A stretch of DNA of 64,000 nt from an uncultured Lachnospiraceae bacterium (GTDB taxonomy: Bacteria > Bacillota > Clostridia > Lachnospirales > Lachnospiraceae), in the NCBI GenBank assembly GCA_934418125.1, contig CAKRWT010000004.1, positions 85,173-149,172 on the forward strand. Reading direction: 5' to 3'. Positions 39,588 through 49,900 of the stretch are shown here, piece by piece. The notes below the pieces were generated by a model, which ran no database searches, was not told where the DNA came from, and worked only from the letters and a program-made list of their open reading frames with translations. The position numbers were made by a program, and so were the translations under genes. Numbering within the stretch: the stretch's first letter is position 1; each line of letters starts with the position of its first letter.

Positions 39588-42446
39588 TTATTTTTCTTTT
39601 GCTTTTTCCAGCATCTTCTTCACATAGACACCTGTATAAGATTTCGGATTCCGGGCAATTTCTTCCGGTGTGCCTTCCGCAATGACAGTGCCACCGCCTT
39701 CACCACCCTCCGGTCCGATATCAATAATATAATCTGCCGTCTTAATCACATCCAGATTATGCTCGATTACCACTACCGTGTTGCCGGTTTCTGTCAGCTT
39801 GTGCAAGATTTCAACCAGTTTATGCACATCTGCAAAATGCAGGCCTGTAGTTGGTTCATCCAGGATGTAAATGGTCTTTCCCGTACTTCTCTTACTCAGC
39901 TCCGTTGCCAGCTTGATTCGCTGTGCTTCTCCACCAGACAGTGTGGTAGATGGCTGTCCCAGCTTCACATAGGAAAGCCCCACATCATACAAGGTCTCTA
40001 TTTTTCTGCGGATAGATGGAATATTCTCAAAAAATGGTACTGCTTCCTCCACTGTCATATCCAGCACGTCAAAAATACTCTTTCCCTTGTATTTTACTTC
40101 CAGGGTCTCCCGGTTATAACGCTTACCGCCACACACTTCACAAGGAACATAGACATCCGGCAGGAAATGCATCTCGATTTTAATGATGCCATCACCGCCA
40201 CATGCTTCGCATCGTCCCCCCTTCACGTTGAAGCTGAAACGTCCCTTGTTGTAGCCCCTGGCTTTGGCATCCTGGGTAGAAGCAAACAAATCCCGAATCT
40301 GGTCAAACACTCCGGTATAAGTTGCCGGGTTAGAGCGGGGCGTTCTCCCTATAGGAGACTGGTCAATATCAATTACCTTATCTAACTGCTCCATTCCCTC
40401 GATACTTTTATGTTTTCCCGGAATACATCTTGCCCGGTTCAAGTCCCTTGCCAGATGTTTATACAATATTTCATTTACCAGGGAACTCTTTCCGGAACCA
40501 GATACCCCTGTCACGCAAGTCATAATGCCCAGTGGGAACTTCACATCAATATTTTTCAGGTTGTTTTCCGCAGCTCCTCTTACTGTCAGATAGCCGGTCG
40601 GCTGCTTGCGGGTCTCAGGTATCGGAATCTGTAACCTGCCACTTAAATACTGTCCGGTAACAGACTCCTCTACCTGCATAATTTCTTCTGCCGTCCCCTG
40701 GGCAACTACCTGTCCGCCATGGGAACCTGCTCCTGGACCGATATCCACAATATGATCCGCGGCCAGCATGGTATCCTCATCATGTTCTACCACAATCAGC
40801 GTATTTCCCATATCCTTTAAATTCTTCAGTGCCGCAATCAGTTTATCATTATCACGCTGATGAAGTCCTATACTTGGCTCATCCAGAATATAACATACCC
40901 CAACCAGACCGGAACCAATCTGGGTTGCCAGCCGGATTCGCTGCGCCTCTCCACCGGACAGGGTAGCTGTTGCCCTGGAAAGGGAAAGATATTCCAGTCC
41001 TACTTCCATCAGAAATCCTACACGGGCACGGATTTCTTTCAATATCTGTTTTCCAATCAGCTCCTGTTGGGAAGTCAGCTTCATATTGCCAATAAATTCA
41101 TGCAGCTTTGCAATGGAAAGCGAAGTAATTTCGTAAATGTTTTTGTCACATACGGTTACTGCCAGAGAATCCTTTTTCAGTCGCATTCCCCTACATTCCT
41201 TACAGGGGGTAATCCGCATAAAGCTCTCATACTCCTGCTTGGTTGTCTCAGAACCGGTTTCCCGGTATCTTCTCTCCACATTCCTAATGAGTCCCTCAAA
41301 CGCAATCGGATAAACACCTTTTCCGCGCTGTCCTTCATAATACACATCCACCTGTCTGTCGGTTCCGTTGATAATAATATCCTGCACCTTAGGCGACAAC
41401 TGTTCAAAAGGGGTATCCAGACTGAAATCAAATTCTTTGGCAAGAGCCTGTAACATCGCATTGGTAAAGCTTCCATTGGAGCCACTGGACTGCCAGCCAA
41501 GAACAGCAATAGCTCCCTGGCTTAAGCTCAGACTCTTATCCGGAATCATTAAATCCACATCAAATTCCATCTTGTAGCCTAAGCCGAAACACTCCGGGCA
41601 GGCTCCAAACGGATTGTTAAAAGAAAAGCTTCTCGGTTCAATCTCGCTGATACTGATACCACAATCCGGGCAGGCAAAGCTCTGACTGTAATTAACCGGC
41701 TCCCCTCCTATTACGTCCAGAATCATCAACCCTTCTGCCAGGGCAAATACATTTTCGATAGAATCTGCCAGTCGTCTTTCAATCCCAGGTTTTACCACCA
41801 GTCGGTCTACGATGATTTCTATGTTGTGTTTGATATTTTTCTCCAGTTTAATTTCCTCTGACAAATCATAGAGGTTTCCATCCACCCGGACTCTGACGTA
41901 ACCACTTCTCTTGGCACGTTCAAAAACTTTTACATGCTCACCCTTTCTACCCCGGACTACAGGTGCCAGCAGCTGTATCTTCGTCCCCTCCGGCATGGAC
42001 AGAATCTGGTCTACTATCTCATCTACGGTCTGCTTGCGAATCTCTTTCCCACAGTTAGGACAATGCGGGATACCAATGCGGGCATACAGCAATCGGAAAT
42101 AATCATATATCTCCGTTACGGTCCCCACGGTAGACCTTGGGTTTCTGTTCGTTGACTTCTGGTCAATGGAAATCGCCGGAGAAAGACCTTCTATTTTATC
42201 CACGTTGGGCTTTTCCATCTGTCCCAGAAACTGTCTGGCATAGGAAGACAGAGATTCCATGTATCTTCTCTGTCCCTCTGCATAAATCGTATCAAATGCC
42301 AGGGATGACTTTCCGGAACCTGATAATCCTGTTAATACCACAAATTCGTTTCGTGGAATATCTACGTCAATACCTTTTAAGTTATGTTCATTGGCACCCC
42401 GAATCTTAATATACTCCTTAGGGCGCATCTTCATACTCTCCGACAT
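39588..42446 (-). CDS. uvrA: Excinuclease ABC subunit A
   Basis: This 952-aa DNA-damage recognition ATPase belongs to nucleotide excision repair. It has two ABC modules with Walker A motifs [14 protein letters not shown] (N-terminal) and [14 protein letters not shown] (near 650). Signature [14 protein letters not shown] and [14 protein letters not shown] are both present. Zinc fingers include [13 protein letters not shown] with CPECFG, and CEACGGDG with CEVCGGKR. It follows uvrB by 33-46 bp. The length is normal. Confidence 0.97.
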   Translation of the reverse strand: MSESMKMRPKEYIKIRGANEHNLKGIDVDIPRNEFVVLTGLSGSGKSSLAFDTIYAEGQRRYMESLSSYARQFLGQMEKPNVDKIEGLSPAISIDQKSTNRNPRSTVGTVTEIYDYFRLLYARIGIPHCPNCGKEIRKQTVDEIVDQILSMPEGTKIQLLAPVVRGRKGEHVKVFERAKRSGYVRVRVDGNLYDLSEEIKLEKNIKHNIEIIVDRLVVKPGIERRLADSIENVFALAEGLMILDVIGGEPVNYSQSFACPDCGISISEIEPRSFSFNNPFGACPECFGLGYKMEFDVDLMIPDKSLSLSQGAIAVLGWQSSGSNGSFTNAMLQALAKEFDFSLDTPFEQLSPKVQDIIINGTDRQVDVYYEGQRGKGVYPIAFEGLIRNVERRYRETGSETTKQEYESFMRITPCKECRGMRLKKDSLAVTVCDKNIYEITSLSIAKLHEFIGNMKLTSQQELIGKQILKEIRARVGFLMEVGLEYLSLSRATATLSGGEAQRIRLATQIGSGLVGVCYILDEPSIGLHQRDNDKLIAALKNLKDMGNTLIVVEHDEDTMLAADHIVDIGPGAGSHGGQVVAQGTAEEIMQVEESVTGQYLSGRLQIPIPETRKQPTGYLTVRGAAENNLKNIDVKFPLGIMTCVTGVSGSGKSSLVNEILYKHLARDLNRARCIPGKHKSIEGMEQLDKVIDIDQSPIGRTPRSNPATYTGVFDQIRDLFASTQDAKARGYNKGRFSFNVKGGRCEACGGDGIIKIEMHFLPDVYVPCEVCGGKRYNRETLEVKYKGKSIFDVLDMTVEEAVPFFENIPSIRRKIETLYDVGLSYVKLGQPSTTLSGGEAQRIKLATELSKRSTGKTIYILDEPTTGLHFADVHKLVEILHKLTETGNTVVVIEHNLDVIKTADYIIDIGPEGGEGGGTVIAEGTPEEIARNPKSYTGVYVKKMLEKAKEK

Positions 42447-42491
42447 GTTGTTCTCCTCATTCTGCCTGTTCCAAATTCTATAAAACCTTTT

Positions 42492-44480
42492 CTATTTATC
42501 AAAATTATTATATTTCTCTTTCAATTCTACCATCTGGTCACGCAGTTGTGCTGCTGCCTCGAAGTTCAAGTCCGCTGCCGCCTTCTTCATCTGCTTCTCC
42601 ACATTCTTAATCAGCTTCTCCAGTTCTTTCTTATCCATGGATTCCGGGTCTTTTTCAAACCGCATCTCCTCTTTGGCAACTGCCTTGGAAATGCTGATTA
42701 AATCACGAACCGCTTTCTTAATGGTCTGTGGCGTAATATCATGCTCTTCATTATACTTCTGCTGAATCTCACGACGACGATTGGTTTCCGTAATGGCTGC
42801 GCGCATGGAATCCGTCATGTTGTCCGCGTACATGATAACATGTCCTTCTGCATTTCTGGCCGCCCGTCCAATGGTCTGAATCAGGGATGTCTCAGAACGC
42901 AGGAAACCTTCCTTATCCGCGTCCAGTATGGCTACCAGGGAAATCTCCGGGATGTCCAGTCCTTCTCGAAGCAGGTTAATTCCCACCAGCACGTCAAATA
43001 CATCCAGACGCATATCCCGGATAATCTCTGCCCGTTCCAGGGTGTCGATATCCGAGTGGAGATATTTTACCCGGATTCCCACTTCTTTCATATAATCAGT
43101 CAAATCTTCTGCCATACGTTTCGTCAACGTAGTTACCAGCACTTTATGATGATTCTTAACTTCCTTATTCACTTCCGAAATCAAATCATCTATTTGTCCC
43201 TCTACCGGGCGTACCTCTACCTCCGGGTCTAACAGTCCGGTAGGCCGGATAATCTGTTCTGTCCGAAGCAGTTCATGGTCTGCCTCATAGTCCGATGGGG
43301 TCGCTGACACGAACAACATCTGGTCAATATGCTGCTCAAACTCCTCAAAGCAGAGCGGACGATTGTCCAGTGCAGAGGGCAGACGGAACCCATAATCTAC
43401 CAGAGTGTTCTTTCGCGACCTGTCTCCGGCAAACATTCCCCGTATCTGCGGAATCGTAATATGAGACTCATCAATAATAATCAAAAAATCATCTTTAAAA
43501 TAATCTAATAAAGTAAACGGCGGCTCTCCTTCTGCCATTCCGTTTAAATGCCTGGAATAGTTCTCAATTCCCGAACAGAAACCGGTCTCCTTCAACATTT
43601 CAATATCAAAGTTCGTCCTCTCGGAAATACGCTGTGCCTCTAACAGTTTATCTTCACTCTTAAAGTACTTTACCCGTCCTTCCAGTTCCTTCTCAATCTC
43701 TTTACATGCCACATTGATTTTCTCCTGTGGCACTACATAGTGGGAAGCCGGATATATCATGACATGTTCCAGGGTTGCATGCACTTGTCCGGTCAGAGGG
43801 TCTGTCTGTGCAATCCGGTCAATTTCATCACCGAAAAACTCTATCCGGATAAGATAGTCTCCCCCCTGTGCCGGATACACCTCCAGCACATCGCCACGCA
43901 CCCGGAAACAACAGCGGTCTAAATCCATATCATTCCGGCTATACTGCATTTCAATCAGCCCACGGATTACTTCATCCCGGTCCCTCTGCATCCCCGGACG
44001 GAGGGACATACTCATACCCGCATATTCCTCCGGGCTTCCCAGTCCGTATATACAGGATACACTGGCAATGACTACCACATCTCTACGCTCTGTTAAGGAT
44101 GCTGTTGCCGACAGCCGCAGCTTATCTATTTCATCATTAATAGAAGAATCCTTGGCAATATAGGTATCCGTAGAGGGTACGTATGCCTCTGGCTGATAAT
44201 AATCATAGTAAGAAACAAAATATTCTACTGCATTTTCCGGAAAAAACTCTTTGAATTCGCCGTAAAGCTGACCTGCCAGTGTCTTATTATGCGCAATAAT
44301 CAAAGTCGGCTTATTCAATGCCTGGATAATATTTGCCATCGTAAAAGTCTTGCCGGAACCGGTTACACCCAGTAACGTTTCAAACTGGTTCCCTCGCCGG
44401 AACCCTTCCACCAGTTCCCGGATTGCCTGCGGCTGGTCACCGGTAGGCTGATATGGGGATTTTAATTTGAACTCATTCAT
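42492..44480 (-). CDS. uvrB: Excinuclease ABC subunit B
   Basis: This 662-aa repair helicase verifies damage and loads UvrC. I start at ATG 44480 ([20 protein letters not shown]) because GGAGG lies eight bases upstream. Walker A is [14 protein letters not shown], the beta-hairpin region is near [18 protein letters not shown], and helicase motifs include [14 protein letters not shown] and [19 protein letters not shown]. The C-terminal UVR motif ([20 protein letters not shown]) contacts UvrC. uvrC is not in the window. Confidence 0.97.
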   Translation of the reverse strand: MNEFKLKSPYQPTGDQPQAIRELVEGFRRGNQFETLLGVTGSGKTFTMANIIQALNKPTLIIAHNKTLAGQLYGEFKEFFPENAVEYFVSYYDYYQPEAYVPSTDTYIAKDSSINDEIDKLRLSATASLTERRDVVVIASVSCIYGLGSPEEYAGMSMSLRPGMQRDRDEVIRGLIEMQYSRNDMDLDRCCFRVRGDVLEVYPAQGGDYLIRIEFFGDEIDRIAQTDPLTGQVHATLEHVMIYPASHYVVPQEKINVACKEIEKELEGRVKYFKSEDKLLEAQRISERTNFDIEMLKETGFCSGIENYSRHLNGMAEGEPPFTLLDYFKDDFLIIIDESHITIPQIRGMFAGDRSRKNTLVDYGFRLPSALDNRPLCFEEFEQHIDQMLFVSATPSDYEADHELLRTEQIIRPTGLLDPEVEVRPVEGQIDDLISEVNKEVKNHHKVLVTTLTKRMAEDLTDYMKEVGIRVKYLHSDIDTLERAEIIRDMRLDVFDVLVGINLLREGLDIPEISLVAILDADKEGFLRSETSLIQTIGRAARNAEGHVIMYADNMTDSMRAAITETNRRREIQQKYNEEHDITPQTIKKAVRDLISISKAVAKEEMRFEKDPESMDKKELEKLIKNVEKQMKKAAADLNFEAAAQLRDQMVELKEKYNNFDK

Positions 44481-44578
44481 GGGTAATTCCTCCATTTGTG
44501 ACTTTTACTATGACCAATATCAAAACTAATGTTTGTAACAGTCCTTATTATATCAAATAAATTTTTGAAAGTATATAG

Positions 44579-44618
44579 AAAAAAGTACAAATGTTCGATT
44601 ATCATTTGTACTTTTTTC
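44579..44618. terminator. Bidirectional terminator hairpin upstream of uvrB
   Basis: AAAAAAGTACAAATG and CATTTGTACTTTTTT form a long palindrome. In the minus direction it ends the DUF3791/DUF3990 transcript before uvrB. Confidence 0.85.
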
Positions 44619-44726
44619 TTTCACCACTATTCTATTTTCCATCCTGTTGTATTGAAATATTCTCCAGAATCCAGTCTATTTCAATCGTTTTTGAACAGTT
44701 ATAATATTGTTATTCGCTTTCGGTAG

Positions 44727-44954
44727 TTATCCAAAAAGCTCCGGCTCATTCTCAATCAAATCTTCTGCCAGATATTTTGCATCCATATTTTCTATTCCAT
44801 AACTGCCATCCGAAATTTGTTCGGCAAGTTTACTGGAATAATAAATATCAAATGCTTTTCTTAAATCTATCCCTTTTATTTTGGAAATTACATTAATAAT
44901 ATCATTTTCCAAATTTTGCTTATAAACCTCTTCTAATTGCTTCTTATCTACCAT
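44727..44954 (-). CDS. Small partner gene of the DUF3990 module
   Basis: This 75-aa helical acidic protein starts at ATG 44954 (MVDKKQLEEVYKQNLENDII), overlapping the end of the DUF3990 remnant. Segments AFDIYYSSKLAEQISDGSYG and MDAKYLAEDLIENEPELFG resemble small proteins that commonly accompany DUF3791 and DUF3990 genes in Clostridia. The role is unknown; a partner or antitoxin-like role is speculation from gene order. Confidence 0.65.
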   Translation of the reverse strand: MVDKKQLEEVYKQNLENDIINVISKIKGIDLRKAFDIYYSSKLAEQISDGSYGIENMDAKYLAEDLIENEPELFG

Positions 44955-45308
44955 TGTTTTCCACCTCATACGCCCTTTTAAAAGTGGTAAGTCGGTTCAG
45001 CGTTTCCTGATTTACAATACAGATTTGATTATTCATTTTATAATATCGCAATTCACCTAAAACTTTTTCCTTATCCCATAATCCTCTAAAATACATATCT
45101 ACAGTCTTAAACACATCGTCATCCGCAACATTTCCTATAACAATATCATATTCTCTATTGAGTGGCTCTCCCTTTCTACATGCACACACAAAATCAAGCC
45201 ATTCTTCATTCTCTTTTTCAAAAGATAATACTTTAAAATCATCCCATTTTTCGAATGTACTACGTCAGGATTTTTTATAATTTCTGTTGCGCCATGATAT
45301 ACAATCAT
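44944..45308 (-). pseudogene. DUF3990 gene with internal deletion and frameshift
   Basis: The frame opens at 45308 (ATGA overlap with the upstream stop) as MIVYHGATEIIKNPDVVHS, the typical DUF3990 start. It then loses frame. From ~45251 another frame carries EKWDDFKVLSFEKENEEWLD, then FVCACRKGEPLNREYDIVIG and VADDDVFKTVDMYFRGLWDK to a stop at 44944, the typical C-terminal half. About 60 residues between them are missing, including the usual LDFGxGFY region. DUF3990 is, as I recall, related to ADP-ribosyltransferases; the remnant would lack the catalytic core. Confidence 0.85.
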
Positions 45309-45523
45309 ACATTAATTCCTTTTTCCCTAACATAATCTGTAATGTCTTCTACCAAATATTCCTTTCCCTGCGTATGAAGGACATCGTAGCATTTAATAAT
45401 ATAATTATCTAAAATTCCGGTTGAATTTAATATTTTATACACTTTGGCTGGAGACATTGCCCATTTATCCGCAAGACTATATAACATAAATATTGAAAAA
45501 CTCAATTCATTTTCCTTACACAT
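45305..45523 (-). CDS. DUF3791 family protein
   Basis: This ~72-aa protein (MCKENELSFSIFMLYSLADK, then AMSPAKVYKILNSTGILDNY and CYDVLHTQGKEYLVEDITDY) matches DUF3791, a small helical family nearly always encoded just before DUF3990. Its stop overlaps the start of the DUF3990 remnant. Start choice is uncertain: ATG 45523 or an upstream TTG. It seems intact although its partner is broken. Confidence 0.85.
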   Translation of the reverse strand: MCKENELSFSIFMLYSLADKWAMSPAKVYKILNSTGILDNYIIKCYDVLHTQGKEYLVEDITDYVREKGINV

Positions 45524-45601
45524 AATCCCTACCAACCTTTCCGTTATATTCTTAATTAAATTATAACAGGTATTTCATTTTCATATACTATATTTTTCCC
45601 T

Positions 45602-46915
45602 TCAAGGCAGTTCCAGCTTTACTTTATCATGAACGCTGATGTCCTCGCCTACCTGTACTTCTATGACATGCAGCGTGGTATCCGCAATAATCGTGTGGGG
45701 AACTCCTGCACGCATCTGTACCACATCTCCGGCAGTAACCTTTCTCTCCACACCGTCTACGATGGTTCTGCCCTCCCCGGCAATAATCGTCCACACTTCA
45801 TCCCGGTGCTCGTGGCGGTGATAATTCATCTTATGTCCCGGATTGAGTACTACCTTAATGGTCATACTGCCTTCTTCGATATCAATTACCTTAAAGCTGC
45901 CCCAGGACTTTTCGGCGAACATAATCTGCTGGTCGATTTCGTCCACATAAGGCTTAATGTAACTGGACTGGTTCTTATCCGATACCAGGATTCCCTCCGG
46001 GCTGGCGGATACTACCACATCCTTTAAGCCCATGCACAGAACCGGCACGTTCAGCTCATTTACCACATGGACATTGTTGCAGGCATCGTTTAAAATTGCC
46101 TTTCCAATACTGCCGCTTTCCATGGCTTCGGTCAGGGTGTTCCATGTCCCCATATCTTTCCACATACCCGAAAACCGCATTACTTCGATTTCTTTCTCAT
46201 GCTCCACTACCGCATAATCAAAGCTGATTTTCGTCAGTGTTTCATATTTATGAAAAAGATCCTGATAATCCGTAAACTCGATTAACTCATGGGCTCTCTG
46301 TAATACATATCCCAGACGGAACGCAAATACACCGCCATTCCATAATGCTCCTTTGGCAATATATTCTTTGGCAATCTCCTCTGTCGGCTTTTCCTTAAAA
46401 ACAGCTACCTTACTGATTTCGGCTTTGTCTTCTGGAATAATATAGCCATATTTTGCACTTGGATAAGTAGGTTCAATGCCCATCAGCACCAGATTGGCGC
46501 GGCTTGTCTCGGCAAGGGTTCCCAGCTTCTGAATGGCTTCAAAATAGTCCGTGTTGACATAAGGGTCTACCGGGCATACCACAACAGCTTCTTCCTCTGC
46601 TACTTTCTGTACATCATGAAGATAAGCGGCTGCCAATGCAATCGCCGGGAAAGTATCCCTTCTACAGGGTTCCACGCTGATTCCTACATTTTCCCCCAGC
46701 TGATTATGAATCGCTGATACCTGAGACTTGGACGTAGCGATGGTTACCATCGCATGACTATCCACCTCCAGAATCTGCCGGTAAACCCGCTGTACCATTG
46801 ATTCATATTCGCCATTTTCTGTCTTAAAAATCTTAATAAACTGTTTCGACCGGGTATCGTTGGACAGGGGCCATAAACGTTTTCCCGAACCTCCGGATAA
46901 TAACACAATATTCAT
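45602..46915 (-). CDS. manC: Mannose-1-phosphate guanylyltransferase
   Basis: This 437-aa enzyme makes GDP-mannose from GTP and mannose-1-P. The nucleotidyltransferase signature LLSGGSGKRLWPLSNDTRSKQF is at the N-terminus, with FKEKPTEEIAKEYIAKG and WNGGVFAF in the middle. The C-terminal cupin (GHKMNYHRHEHRDEVWTIIA and AGVPHTIIADT) resembles the isomerase half of type II enzymes but is short (~110 aa), so isomerase activity is uncertain. It probably feeds surface polysaccharide synthesis. It ends 313 bp... from the next gene cluster on its downstream side and starts 13 bp after the glucosaminidase gene ends. Confidence 0.93.
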   Translation of the reverse strand: MNIVLLSGGSGKRLWPLSNDTRSKQFIKIFKTENGEYESMVQRVYRQILEVDSHAMVTIATSKSQVSAIHNQLGENVGISVEPCRRDTFPAIALAAAYLHDVQKVAEEEAVVVCPVDPYVNTDYFEAIQKLGTLAETSRANLVLMGIEPTYPSAKYGYIIPEDKAEISKVAVFKEKPTEEIAKEYIAKGALWNGGVFAFRLGYVLQRAHELIEFTDYQDLFHKYETLTKISFDYAVVEHEKEIEVMRFSGMWKDMGTWNTLTEAMESGSIGKAILNDACNNVHVVNELNVPVLCMGLKDVVVSASPEGILVSDKNQSSYIKPYVDEIDQQIMFAEKSWGSFKVIDIEEGSMTIKVVLNPGHKMNYHRHEHRDEVWTIIAGEGRTIVDGVERKVTAGDVVQMRAGVPHTIIADTTLHVIEVQVGEDISVHDKVKLELP

Positions 46916-46928
46916 CTAGCAATCTCCT

Positions 46929-49900
46929 TTACTTCTTTCCTTTTCTGGCTTCCCACTCTTCGTCTTCTATCCAGTCATCCTCTTCCGATTCTTCCGCTTC
47001 TGCTGCCTGGCTCTTTTGCGGAAGAGTATCCTGCTGTGACTGATTCCATTCTTCATCCTCTATCCAGTCATCTTCTTCCTGTGACAGTTCCTCTTCTTTG
47101 GACTTTTCTTCCCTGGTATCTTCTTCGTAATCTGTTTCGTCATAATCATCTTCTGAGTTTTCCAGTGTATAGTTTACTGTTTCCAGTTCGCCCTGCTCGT
47201 CTTCGGTTTCGTCCTCATCTTCCTCTTCCGATTCTTCCAGGGATTCTTTCTCTTCTGTTTTTCTCCGTTTCCAGAGGAAAATACCGCATCCGGCTCCTGC
47301 CAGAATGATAAGCAGAATAGCAATGATTAACAGCCATCTTCCCACACTGCCGGTTTTCTCCTGTGTCACTGCTGCTGCCGCCATCGGCGCATCGTCTACT
47401 ATAATCATATAATCCGAAGCATGTTCAAAGGTAAATGCTGCCTTTCCATCTTCATCTATCAGAGAAGCAGTCATAAATTCAAGCTGCCCGGACTCGGGAT
47501 TGTAATAGAAAAGGTTTGCATACTTACCACTTTCCATGGTTCCAATGGCAATATTTAACTGCGGTGCGAACGAGAATGGTCCATCATGTGCCAGGGAAAT
47601 TTCGATACAGGCTTTTCCTTCTGTCAACTGACTGTAAGCCTCCTGCGGTATCTGTCCTGCATTAACCATTACTGCCATGTCTATATTCTCAAGCTGTTCC
47701 AGGTCAATCAAATCGGTATCAATCACCCAGCTAATCTGATTGTCCATGGAAAGAACCAAATCAATATTCTGCTCTTTTGCCATCTTAATCTGGTCTGGAG
47801 TCAGAATGGTCGTATCATTCATAGCCACTACGACCACTGGCTTCTGGATAACACTCTGCTCTTCTTCAGCATCCTCTTCCACCGGCTGTGCTTCCTGCCA
47901 TGGTTCTACTGCTTCACTCTGTGTCAGAAGAGAATTGTGGTTGGAAGCCGCTTCCGAAGTTCCTGCCGTGTTCTGGTCAGCAGCCTGCGCAGTTGGTTGT
48001 GGTTCCACTGTCGGTGCAGTTGCAGCCGCCGGGGTATTTGTGGTGGTCTGCGCATTGGTCGTTGCCGGCGTGCCCGTCGTTGCCTGTGTATTCTCCTGTG
48101 CCGGTGTCGTATTCACGGTACCACCCGTTTCCGAGGTAGTTGTGGTACTTGGAGTATTATTATTTCCCGCACTGTTGTTTGTACTTGGTGTGCTCATGCT
48201 TCCTGTACTTGGTGTACTCGTACTTGTTCCCGTGCTTGGCGTGCTCGTACTTCCTGTACTCGTTCCCGTGCTTGGCGTGCTCGTGCTTCCTGCACTTGTT
48301 CCCGCGCTTGGCGTGCTCGTACTTCCTGTACTCGTTCCCGTGCTTGGCGTGCTCGTGCTTCCTGCACTTGTTCCCGTGCTTGGCGTGCTCGTATTTCCTG
48401 TACTTGTTCCCGTGCTTGGCGTACTCGTGCTTCCCGTGCTTGGACTACTCGTACTTCCTGTACTTGATGTACTCGTACTTGTTCCGATACTTGGACTACT
48501 CGTACTTCCCATGCTTGTTCCCGTGCTTGGTGTACTCGTACTTCCTGTACTTGTTCCCGTGCTTGGCGTACTCGTGCTTCCCGCACTTGTTCCCGTGCTT
48601 GGACTACTCGTACTTCCCATGCTTGTTCCCGTGCTTGGACTGCTCGTACTTCCCGCACTCGTTCCCGTGCTTGGCGTGCTCGTACTTCCTGTACTCGTTC
48701 CGGTACTTGGACTACTCGTACTTCCTGTACTCGTTCCGGTACTTGGACTACTCGTACTTCCCATGCTTGTTCCCGTGCTTGGACTGCTCGTGCTTCCTGT
48801 ACTCGTTCCGGTACTTGGGCTACTCGTACTTCCCGCACTCGTTCCCGTGCTTGGCGTACTCGTACTGTCATCGCTAGTAGTTGGTTTCTCTGGTTCCGGC
48901 ACCACAATCGTCAACGGAATTCCTGTTATTGTATGATAGTTTGCTTCATCCGGGTTATATGATACATAAAATACATACTTTCCTGCTTTGGATAACAGCG
49001 TATTCCCGTCACTTTCCCAGGCATAGCCACTGGGAAGAGTACACTTCTGCAAAGTATCTCCTATCGACAGCTCTACCGGATTCAATGACGCATAGGTTGG
49101 TATTGCCTTGGTTACTGTAACGGAAATCTGCTTCGTCACAGTGTTATATTTTACTATATCTGATGGTGTATACACGGCTTCATAGGATACCGTTCCCGTC
49201 TTGATAGCGGTTGTCTCATTCTTCCATTTCCAGCCGGAGGGTAAAGTTACTGCGGTCAAGGTCAGACCCTCTGCATAAGTAACCGGTGCCACGGTTGGAA
49301 CAGACACCGATGGATCTGCTTTTATTACCGTTACCTTACAGGTTGCCGAAGCAGCTCCTCCCTTAGCACAGGTAATCGTCGCCGTTCCCGGAGAAACCGC
49401 CGTTATTTTGCCAGTTCCATCTATGGTTGCTACATTGTTATCAGAGCTTGTATAAGACAGTTCTGAGGTATTGTCTAACATGGAGCCATTGACATAGGCT
49501 TCCAACATCTCTGTTTTTCCTACCGCAAGATTGTCTACTGTCGTCTTGCTTAACGCTATTTTATCTGTAGTATCTGGTTTCGCACAGGCAGAAGACGGCA
49601 TGTTGTTATAAACCGGTATTTTAAAAACAAAAGTATTCTCCAGTGCTCCTGCGTTGGCATAAGCCTTACGGATATTCTGAGATTCCGAATAAGGAGCCTG
49701 TAAATTCTGCATATACTGATGACTATAAGTATTGTTTTTGGAAACATTGAATTTCTCCAGATACAGGGTATCTTGTCCCCGCAGGATATAATTGCTTCCC
49801 AAAACCGTTGCACCACCAGATAAGGATTTATATCGCGTGTTCCATCCGTATTCTTTGGCCTTCTTCAAACCATTAAGAATAACCGCCTGGTTATTAGCCC

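Noticed and set aside
47740..48936. 398-codon plus-strand frame and 237-codon alternative minus frame over the Ser/Thr repeat
   Set aside because: The 24/36-bp repeats keep other frames open by themselves. The glucosaminidase frame has a signal peptide, domains and a membrane anchor; the others have none.
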